Source of the DNA: Peptoniphilaceae bacterium
GTDB lineage: Bacteria > Bacillota > Clostridia > Tissierellales > Peptoniphilaceae
NCBI GenBank assembly: GCA_030152565.1
Contig: JASLJE010000023.1
Location: forward strand, 1-20,949
Reading direction: 5' to 3'
Length of the DNA stretch: 20,949 nucleotides
Shown: in pieces, positions 15,047 through 20,949 of the stretch
Layout of the letters: every line of letters begins with the position of its first letter
Position numbering within the stretch: the stretch's first letter is position 1
The notes under the pieces: model-generated
Told to the model about the DNA's origin: nothing
What the model saw: only the letters and a program-made list of their open reading frames with translations
Database searches by the model: none
Position numbers and translations under genes: made by a program

Positions 15047-16422
15047 TACTTTACCTCCAATATGTGGGTTGTTAGATTTACCATATCTCTTGGAATCAAG
15101 GTTGGCCATAAACCAATAACACTTTGGATTCTAGCCCTGCCGCCAAAGAAACTTGCTCCTGGTGGCCCATTTAATTGAAGGGGACTTATTTCTGGTATAA
15201 GTTTTTTAGCTTCTTCCTTGCTGTCAGTTCTAATGGCGATTCTAAGTAAAACTTCATTTAAGTTTTTAACTACTTCATCATCCATATTGGACACATTCAA
15301 GTGAAGGGAGTTAAGACCTACATAGTCTATTCTTATATCTTCAGTTTTTAGGTTTTTCCTCTTCATCTTTTCCATAATTACTTCTGATGCCTTCTTAGCC
15401 TTTTCATAGGCATCTGGCCAGGCAAAGTTCAAATAGGTTTCTACCTTATAACCAGCATGGTAGCCTATGGATAGTTTTAACATTTCAGGTCTTTTCCTAC
15501 CCTTGATGTTTTTTAGCTCTACTAAATCTTTTTCTTTTTCTTCTATACTAGCTTGGCTAAAGTCTGCAAGAACATCTGGTGTAATATATGAAGCTGGATC
15601 ATGGATTTCATAAAGGAACTGTTCCTTTAAGGATTGTTCGGTTATAAGTCCTCCTGAAGTCTTTGTCTTGGTGAAAAATGTTTGGTCTTCTGTCACTCTG
15701 GCTATAGGAAAACCTAATTTATCCATGTTTTCCACACTTCGCCAGTCGTATTGGTAGTTACCACCTGAAGCCTGGCCACCACACTCTAACATATGACCTA
15801 CTGCAATACCTCTGGCAATATTATCATAGTCATCATCTGACCAACCAAACTCATGCATAAGAGGTGATAGGAAGAGGGTTGAGTCTGCTGCTCTACCTGA
15901 TACAATTACATCTGCATCTTTTTCTAAGGCCTCTAAGAAGGGTTCTCTACCAAAATAAACATTGGCATTTAATATTTTATCTTTTATCTCGTCAATTGTA
16001 TGACCATTGTCCATGTTTCTAAATTCATGGCCCTCTTCAATTAATTGGGGCATTTGGTCGGTTAAGTTATCTCCTAGAATATAGCCTATCTTATAGTCAG
16101 TTATTTCTTTTTCCCTAACTACTTTCTCCAACTCATCTACCAGGGCTTCTACGTTAACCCCTCCTGCATTGGCTAGGATTCTAATGTTTTTTTCCTTACT
16201 TTCTTCTACAACTTGTTCAAACAAGTCTACAAAGTCTCTTGCATATCCTGCTTGAGGATTTTTATTTTTTTGTCTTTGTAAAATTGACATAGTTAATTCT
16301 GCCAAAAAGTCACAAGACATATAATTTAAGTTTCCATTTTTTATCATGTCGATTGCCGCGTCTGGACTGTCTCCCCAGAAGCCTTGGCCACCGCCAATGA
16401 CTATTTCTTTTTTCTTTTCCAT
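15046..16422 (-). CDS. AtuA family protein, large domain (DUF1446)
   Basis: A 458-residue protein of the AtuA/DUF1446 family. The N-terminal signature IGGGQGFWGDSPDAA (9-23), then CDFLAELTMSILQRQ (37-51) and AGYARDFVDLF, are family hallmarks, as are the central VSGRAADSTLFLSPL and ECGGQASGGN stretches. AtuA is encoded in the acyclic terpene utilisation cluster of pseudomonads and has been suggested to act on 3-hydroxy-3-isohexenylglutaryl-CoA, a close analogue of HMG-CoA; I know of no firmly proven mechanism. Here it is first gene of an operon with HMG-CoA reductase, making HMG-CoA or a related acyl-CoA its likely substrate (inference). Translation starts after GGGAGG at 16422, about 25 bases from the predicted sigma-54 start point. 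Confidence 0.92.
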   Translation of the reverse strand: MEKKKEIVIGGGQGFWGDSPDAAIDMIKNGNLNYMSCDFLAELTMSILQRQKNKNPQAGYARDFVDLFEQVVEESKEKNIRILANAGGVNVEALVDELEKVVREKEITDYKIGYILGDNLTDQMPQLIEEGHEFRNMDNGHTIDEIKDKILNANVYFGREPFLEALEKDADVIVSGRAADSTLFLSPLMHEFGWSDDDYDNIARGIAVGHMLECGGQASGGNYQYDWRSVENMDKLGFPIARVTEDQTFFTKTKTSGGLITEQSLKEQFLYEIHDPASYITPDVLADFSQASIEEKEKDLVELKNIKGRKRPEMLKLSIGYHAGYKVETYLNFAWPDAYEKAKKASEVIMEKMKRKNLKTEDIRIDYVGLNSLHLNVSNMDDEVVKNLNEVLLRIAIRTDSKEEAKKLIPEISPLQLNGPPGASFFGGRARIQSVIGLWPTLIPRDMVNLTTHILEVK

Positions 16423-16457
16423 TTTTACCTCCCTTAATCTTTACTCACCTATATATA

Positions 16458-16474
16458 TGCAAGAAGCGTGCCAA
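16458..16474 (-). promoter_or_regulatory. Sigma-54 (-24/-12) promoter of the AtuA/HMGR operon
   Basis: The minus strand reads TTGGCACGCTTCTTGCA, matching the sigma-54 consensus TGGCACG-N4-TTGCW at every defined position, with the GG (16472-16471) and GC (16460-16459) correctly spaced. Transcription should begin about 12 bases past the GC, near 16447, giving a 25-base leader with a GGGAGG ribosome binding site. An rpoN gene and a sigma-54 activator flank the operon, which strongly supports function. Confidence 0.93.
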
Positions 16475-16485
16475 TGGATTTTAAA

Positions 16486-16513
16486 AGAAGAAAGGTCTGA
16501 TTTATCAGCTTCT
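16486..16513. promoter_or_regulatory. Candidate activator binding site upstream of the sigma-54 promoter
   Basis: CTGAT-TT-ATCAG (16497-16508) is flanked by AGAAG (16486-16490) and CTTCT (16509-16513), forming an imperfect dyad. It lies in the 60-base space between the promoter and the activator's terminator, the only non-coding room for an upstream activating sequence. This is closer to the promoter than is usual for such sites. Confidence 0.35.
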
Positions 16514-16534
16514 CAAAAAATATATTTTCCTATA

Positions 16535-16568
16535 TAAAAAAGATAATTGACATATTTGTCAATTATCT
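16535..16568 (-). terminator. Intrinsic terminator after the sigma-54 activator gene
   Basis: On the minus strand a 12-bp perfect stem (16568-16557 with 16552-16541) with a 4-base loop is followed by T6 and an AT-rich tail. It starts seven bases after the activator stop codon and insulates the activator from the sigma-54 promoter downstream. Confidence 0.9.
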
Positions 16569-16574
16569 TCCTTC

Positions 16575-18110
16575 CTATGACAGTTTTGGCAATTCTATAG
16601 AATACTTGTTTATTTTTCTATAGAGGGTTCTTTCACTTATGGCCAGCTGGTCAGCTGTTTTCTTTATATCTGCCTTATTCATAATTAAAAGATCTCTTAT
16701 TATTTCTATTTCCTTTTCTTCCATCATCTCTTCCAAGGTCATATCCAAACTTCTTATAACACTCTTTTGTATCCTCATGGGAAGATTGTCTATGTCTACT
16801 TGCCCATCATCGGCAAGGATTACAGCGTGTTCTATACAGTTTTTTAACTCTCTAATATTTCCTGGCCAAGAGTAACTTTCCATAACCTTTATGGCTTCCT
16901 TGGATAGGCTGAGATCTTTTCCATATTTTTCATTGTAGTAGGTTAAATAGTGGGAGGCAAAAAGTAAGATATCATGACTTCTTTTTCTCAAGGGTGGTAG
17001 TTCCAAGGTTATAACACTTAACCTATAGTAAAGGTCCTCCCTAAAATCTCCCCTAGCTATCATTTCTTCCAGGTCCTGATTGGTGGCTGCTATAACCCTA
17101 ACATCAACCTTTACATTTTTCTGTGATCCTATTTTTTCAATTTCACCACTTTCTAAAACTCTTAAAAGTTTGGCCTGCATACTAAGGCTCATATCTCCTA
17201 TCTCATCTAAAAATATAGTTCCCTTGTCCGCCAATTCAAACTTTCCAATCTTTCCTCCCTTAATAGCTCCTGTAAAGGCTCCTTCTTCATAGCCAAACAT
17301 TTCACTTTCTATTAGGTTTTCTGGTATGGCAGCACAGTTAAGGCTGACAAAGGCCTCCTTATTTCTTAGACTGTTTTTATGGATCAATTGACAAATCACG
17401 TCCTTGCCAGACCCATTTTCTCCACCAATTAAAACCGTGGCATCAGTCTTTGATATGGCTACAGCCTTGGAGACTAGTTTGAGATAGTTGGGAGACTTGC
17501 CAATTATATTTAACTCCTTCATCCTCTTTTGAGCTTCCAATTGCCTATTATATTCTTCTGCCATTTGGGAGGCCATCATAACCTTCTTGTTTAAGATATT
17601 TATTTCTGATACATCGTGGAAAATGGAAAAGGCCCCTATAAACCTAGTCCCTTTAAAAAGAGGTCTAATCCTTACATCTATATACTTGTCCAAGGATTTT
17701 ATGTAATTGTTTTTTTTATCTAAAGGTTTTTTATGTTTTAAAACCTGATTGATAGTTGCATCCTTTTCCACTTCTGAAATTTTCTTGCCTATAATCCTAT
17801 AAAGCTTAACTCCTAATATTTTTGAATAGGCCTTATTGGCATAAAAAATTCTACCTGATTCATCTACTGCTATAACCCCGTCTTCTATACTATCTACTAT
17901 AGACTTATAGATAAAACATCTAAACATTTCTTGAAGATAGATTATAAGGTCAGTAGATAGGTAGCCTATAACTTTTCCTTGATCTGTAAAGTAAAGCTTT
18001 TCCTTTCTTAGGTAACCTTCTTCTATATCCATTAGATTAGTCTCTATGGGAAGACTTAATCCGCCTTTTTCCTTTTTATCTGTCCTTATATAAATATCAA
18101 TTATTTCCAT
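16575..18110 (-). CDS. Sigma-54-dependent activator (PAS, AAA+, Fis-type HTH)
   Basis: A 511-residue enhancer-binding protein. The N-terminal 65 residues include a stretch (DQGKVIGYLSTDLIIYL) resembling half of a CBS motif. A PAS sensor domain spans about 70-170 (IVDSIEDGVIAVDESGRIFYANKAYSKILG). The AAA+ domain follows, with Walker A GENGSGKD near 230, the sigma-54 contact loop GAFTGA at 277-282, Walker B TIFLDE near 298 and DFREDLYYRL near 354. The C-terminal Fis-type helix-turn-helix (IKKTADQLAISERTLYRKI) lies at about 482-500. There is no receiver domain, so it probably responds to a small ligand through PAS rather than to phosphorylation. It is the natural activator of the operon immediately downstream. 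The ATG at 18110 has GGGGTGG before it; the ATG at 18125 has no binding site. Confidence 0.95.
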   Translation of the reverse strand: MEIIDIYIRTDKKEKGGLSLPIETNLMDIEEGYLRKEKLYFTDQGKVIGYLSTDLIIYLQEMFRCFIYKSIVDSIEDGVIAVDESGRIFYANKAYSKILGVKLYRIIGKKISEVEKDATINQVLKHKKPLDKKNNYIKSLDKYIDVRIRPLFKGTRFIGAFSIFHDVSEINILNKKVMMASQMAEEYNRQLEAQKRMKELNIIGKSPNYLKLVSKAVAISKTDATVLIGGENGSGKDVICQLIHKNSLRNKEAFVSLNCAAIPENLIESEMFGYEEGAFTGAIKGGKIGKFELADKGTIFLDEIGDMSLSMQAKLLRVLESGEIEKIGSQKNVKVDVRVIAATNQDLEEMIARGDFREDLYYRLSVITLELPPLRKRSHDILLFASHYLTYYNEKYGKDLSLSKEAIKVMESYSWPGNIRELKNCIEHAVILADDGQVDIDNLPMRIQKSVIRSLDMTLEEMMEEKEIEIIRDLLIMNKADIKKTADQLAISERTLYRKINKYSIELPKLS

Positions 18111-18154
18111 CTGACCACCCCGCATTATTAATAACCAAAGATAAGGTTTTCACC

Positions 18155-18163
18155 ATTATATCA
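18155..18163 (-). promoter_or_regulatory. Extended -10 promoter of the activator gene
   Basis: The minus strand carries TGATATAAT, an extended -10 with a perfect TATAAT (18155-18160), and no good -35 at the right distance. It would give a leader of about 40 bases before the activator start, implying housekeeping rather than sigma-54 expression. Confidence 0.6.
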
Positions 18164-18191
18164 TAGGCCCCATTCAAATAACTATAATAGA

Positions 18192-18222
18192 TAAGAAAAA
18201 AACTAAGTCTAAACTTAGTTTT
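18192..18222 (-). terminator. Intrinsic terminator after the ABC exporter operon
   Basis: On the minus strand AAAACTAAGT-TTAG-ACTTAGTTTT (18222-18199) is a 10-bp perfect stem running into further T residues (TTTCTTATC). The stop codon of the ABC exporter gene (18217-18215) lies inside the hairpin. Confidence 0.88.
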
Positions 18223-19987
18223 CATCTTGACTATTCATAAATTGACTGGTATAAAGCTCCTTGTAAAAACCATCCTGAGCCAGTAGCTCTTGGTGGTTAC
18301 CTCTTTCTATAATATGACCATCCTTTAGGACTAGGATTAAATCCGCATCTACTATGGTGGATAACCTATGGGCAATTACAAAGCTGGTCCTGTGGTCCAT
18401 AAGTTCTTTAAATCCCTTTTGAACCTCAATTTCTGTCAAACTATCTATATTACTGGTGGCCTCATCTAAAATTAAAATTGAAGGATCCGCCAACATGGCC
18501 CTGGCAATACAGATTAATTGCTCCTCCCCTTGGGATATATTGCCATCATTTTTGCCTATTACTGTATCATATCCTTGGGCCAGCCTATCTATAAAGAGTC
18601 TACAGTGGGACTTGTCTATAACCTCTTCTAAGTCCTTTTCACTAGCATCTGGCCTGGCATAACTTATATTTTCCCTAATAGTCCCCTCAAAGATCCAAGT
18701 ATCTTGAAGGACCATGCCAAAGGATTTTCTCAAGTCATCTCTTTCCAACTTACTAATATCTCTGCCATCAATTTTTATAGTCCCCTTATCCAGTTCATAA
18801 AACCTCATAAGTAAATTAATTAGGGTGGTCTTTCCAGCCCCTGTAGGTCCTACTATGGCCACTGAACTTCCCGGCCTTATATGTAAGTTAAGGTCTTCTA
18901 TCAAGGGTTTTTCCTGGTAATAGGAAAAGTATACCTGGTCAAAAATAATATCTCCCCTAAGTTCTCTTTTCACATCCTCTTCATTTACTATATCCTCTTC
19001 CTCCTTCTCATCTAAAAGACTAAATACTCTTTCAGCAGAAGCTAGGGCCAATTGAAACTGGGACATAAGGCCTGTAATTTCATTTATTGGCTTGGAAAAC
19101 TGGGTTGAATAAATCAAGAAGCTGGAAATCCTACCCACACTTATCTGGCCTCTTACGGCCATAAGTCCACCTAGAATACAAACTAAAATATAGGATATAT
19201 TATTTATAAACCTGGTTGAAGGATTGGTTAAAGATGAGTAAAACTGAGCCTTTTGACCATAGATATAAAGCTCATCATTTAACTTTTCAAATTTCTCAAA
19301 AGACCTATCTTCATAGTTAAAGGCCTTGACTAGCTTCTGATTGGCTATCATTTCCTCTGCATAGCCATTTAGGTTCCCCATAAGTCTGGACTGGGCCCTA
19401 TAAAGGTCTCTAGACTTCCTATTTATATAGGAGGTTACCCAGAGGCAAAGAGGACTTATAATCAAGACTATAAGAGTCATAGGTAGACTTAGGTAGAGCA
19501 TAAATACTAGGGAGGCTACAATAATTAAAAGTCCTGAAAACAATTGATTTATCCCATCCATAAGACCAGTTGCTATAAAGTCAATATCATTGGTAAACCT
19601 GCTCATTATATCTCCATGGGCATGGCTATCAAAGTAGTTTACTTCTAAGTGGTTTATTTTTCTAAAAACATCCTGCCTAAGATCTTCTATGCTGGAATTA
19701 ACCAGGTCATTGGTAAGTCTTAGCTTGATCAGGTTAAAACCAGATCCTCCTAAATAGATAAGGCCTAGTAGAAGTAAGTTTTTATTAATATAGGTAAAAT
19801 CAACCTGGCCTGGTCCAACCATCCTATCTATGATTAGTCCCATTACAAAGGGAGCTAGAAGAAAGAAGATATTAGATCCTATATCAGCCAACATGGCCCC
19901 TATTAATTTAGGCTTATAGGCTAGAAGATAGGATATCATCCTTTTCTCAGTCCTAGTCTTGGCCTTAATATTTTTTCTAGTCTTCAT
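18215..19987 (-). CDS. ABC exporter subunit, membrane domain fused to ATPase (YheH/LmrD-like)
   Basis: A 590-residue half-transporter. Residues 1-320 form a six-helix ABC exporter membrane domain, including the coupling region FDSHAHGDIMSRFTNDID. The ATPase domain, about 345-580, has Walker A GPTGAGKTT, Q-loop MVLQDTW, a non-canonical signature NISQGEEQLICIARA, Walker B ILILDEATSNID with the catalytic Glu, and switch His in VIAHRLS. The SQGE signature in place of SGGQ is typical of one subunit of heterodimeric exporters; its partner is encoded just upstream. The ATG at 19987 is preferred because GGGAGG lies six bases before it; the ATG at 19993 directly abuts that site. It overlaps the partner gene by 11 bases. 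Substrates of such pairs are usually drugs or lipids. Confidence 0.93.
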   Translation of the reverse strand: MKTRKNIKAKTRTEKRMISYLLAYKPKLIGAMLADIGSNIFFLLAPFVMGLIIDRMVGPGQVDFTYINKNLLLLGLIYLGGSGFNLIKLRLTNDLVNSSIEDLRQDVFRKINHLEVNYFDSHAHGDIMSRFTNDIDFIATGLMDGINQLFSGLLIIVASLVFMLYLSLPMTLIVLIISPLCLWVTSYINRKSRDLYRAQSRLMGNLNGYAEEMIANQKLVKAFNYEDRSFEKFEKLNDELYIYGQKAQFYSSLTNPSTRFINNISYILVCILGGLMAVRGQISVGRISSFLIYSTQFSKPINEITGLMSQFQLALASAERVFSLLDEKEEEDIVNEEDVKRELRGDIIFDQVYFSYYQEKPLIEDLNLHIRPGSSVAIVGPTGAGKTTLINLLMRFYELDKGTIKIDGRDISKLERDDLRKSFGMVLQDTWIFEGTIRENISYARPDASEKDLEEVIDKSHCRLFIDRLAQGYDTVIGKNDGNISQGEEQLICIARAMLADPSILILDEATSNIDSLTEIEVQKGFKELMDHRTSFVIAHRLSTIVDADLILVLKDGHIIERGNHQELLAQDGFYKELYTSQFMNSQDEN

Positions 19988-20949
19988 AGTCATCCTCCCT
20001 TTTCACTTCCCTTTGAGACCTATATATCTTTTGGTAAACATCGCTTCTACTTAAAAGTTCTTCGTGGCTACCCTGGTCTACTATTTCTCCCTTGTCCATA
20101 ACTAAAATTTTATCTGCTTCCTTAATTCCACTAATTCTTTGGGAGACAATTATAGTTGTTCTCTTTTTTCCATCTTCTTTTAAAGCCCTTCTCAAGTTCC
20201 TATCTGTTTTGTAGTCAAGGGCACTTAAACTGTCATCCATAAGAAGGAAATCTCCCTGGCCAACTAGGGCTCTGGCTATGGCCAGTCTCTGTCTTTGGCC
20301 TCCAGATAGGTTGGATCCTCCTTCTTCCAGCATGAAGTCATAGCCATCTTCCAGGCTGGTAACAAAGTCATGGGCCTGGCTAATTTTACAAGCTCTTTCC
20401 ATATCAGCTAGACTGGCATCTGATTTAGCCCAGCTCAGATTATCCCTTATGCTTCCAGAGAAAAGCGTAGATTTTTGGGGAACCAAACCAATCTTTTTTC
20501 TTAAGTCTTCCTGTCTATAGGATTTAACATCCCTGCCATCTACTAAAACCTGTCCTTTTTGACAGTCATAAAATCTAGCAATAAGGTTTAAAAGACTGGT
20601 CTTACCTGAGCCTGTAACTCCAATTATTCCCAAACTCTCCCCTTCATTAAGACTAAAGGAAATATCCTTTAGGACAGGATCTAACCCTTCTTCATAGGAA
20701 AAATATACATGGCTAAATTCCAAGGCCTTTTCTTTTGTCTTAACCTCTTCCAAAGAAAGGACTTCTCCATCCTTTAAGCTTGGTTCCATCTCCAATATCT
20801 CAACTATCCTCCCTGCAGAGGCATAGGCCCTGGTAAAGAGAATAACTAAATTAGCCACAACCAAAAGAGCTAAAACTATTAAGTTTATATAGCTTATAAA
20901 GGCTATTACCTGACCTTGGGTCATGGCTCCCAGGTTAATCCTAAGACCT
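19977..20949 (-). CDS. ABC exporter subunit, partner of the downstream gene (YheI/LmrC-like), 5'-truncated
   Basis: The frame runs open through the right edge, so only the C-terminal 323 or so residues are seen: the last membrane helices (the MTQGQVIAFISYINLI region is typical of helix 5-6) and a complete ATPase domain. Motifs are Walker A GVTGSGKTS, Q-loop GLVPQKS, a canonical signature NLSGGQRQRLAIARA, and Walker B FLLMDDSLSALD, where Asp replaces the catalytic Glu. A canonical signature with a degenerate Walker B here, and the reverse in the partner, is the known asymmetry of heterodimeric exporters: one ATP site is active, the other mainly binds. The Met at 20924 is internal, not the start. 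Confidence 0.93.
   Translation of the reverse strand, partial: GLRINLGAMTQGQVIAFISYINLIVLALLVVANLVILFTRAYASAGRIVEILEMEPSLKDGEVLSLEEVKTKEKALEFSHVYFSYEEGLDPVLKDISFSLNEGESLGIIGVTGSGKTSLLNLIARFYDCQKGQVLVDGRDVKSYRQEDLRKKIGLVPQKSTLFSGSIRDNLSWAKSDASLADMERACKISQAHDFVTSLEDGYDFMLEEGGSNLSGGQRQRLAIARALVGQGDFLLMDDSLSALDYKTDRNLRRALKEDGKKRTTIIVSQRISGIKEADKILVMDKGEIVDQGSHEELLSRSDVYQKIYRSQREVKREDDYED

Noticed and set aside
14702..15109. Longer version of the AtuA small protein starting at 15109
   Set aside because: The extra 21 residues come from sequence coding for the end of the AtuA large protein in another frame, and the GGAGG site and conserved domain both point to 15046.
16541..16568. Perfect 28-base palindrome considered as an enhancer site for the sigma-54 activator
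   Set aside because: It directly follows the activator stop codon and is followed on that strand by six T residues, so an intrinsic terminator explains it fully. A double role cannot be excluded.
1..20949. CRISPR arrays, tRNA or rRNA genes, insertion sequences, attachment sites
   Set aside because: I looked for regularly spaced direct repeats, tRNA-like cloverleaf sequence, transposase motifs and terminal repeats, and found none that stand up.

Overview
The window comes from an AT-rich, low-GC Firmicute. The strong GGAGG-type ribosome binding sites, ATG starts, intrinsic terminators, PadR/MATE/MacB-type genes and a lipoprotein flavo-reductase suggest an anaerobic Clostridia or Tissierellia-like organism (Peptoniphilaceae would fit). 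That placement is inference from gene content; no rRNA or marker gene is present. Nearly everything is read from the minus strand. The exceptions are a C-terminal gene fragment at the left edge and one HAD phosphatase gene.

Layout, left to right. (1) 1-362: the tail of an unrecognised plus-strand gene. (2) 418-3775: a PadR-controlled operon, read right to left as padR, a PadR-associated four-helix membrane protein, an ABC ATPase and a large ABC permease; its promoter is overlapped by a palindromic operator. (3) 3860-6147: a MATE exporter and a Cof-type HAD phosphatase on divergent promoters that share their -35 region. (4) 6163-7986: a MacB-type ATPase/permease pair. (5) 8117-9949: a lipoprotein with an FMN-binding domain fused to a fumarate-reductase-like flavoprotein domain, preceded by a 333-base non-coding gap holding its sigma-A promoter, two inverted repeats and an unexplained hairpin. 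(6) 10283-18110: a sigma-54 island. It holds rpoN itself, a five-gene operon (TctA-like permease, small two-helix membrane protein, class II HMG-CoA reductase, and AtuA split into two genes) and a PAS/AAA+/Fis activator. The operon starts at a consensus-matching -24/-12 promoter. (7) 18215-20949: a heterodimeric ABC exporter cut by the right edge.

The most interesting part is the sigma-54 island. Sigma factor, enhancer-binding activator, promoter and target operon lie together in about 8 kb. The operon pairs a class II HMG-CoA reductase with AtuA, a family known from acyclic terpene catabolism whose biochemical role is poorly defined, and with a transporter permease lacking recognisable TctB or TctC partners. 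No HMG-CoA lyase and no mevalonate-pathway kinase lies beside it. The simplest reading is a substrate-induced uptake and breakdown route for mevalonate or a related 3-hydroxy-3-methyl acid, in which HMG-CoA reductase runs oxidatively and the split AtuA may process the CoA ester. This is a hypothesis from gene context, not something the sequence proves.
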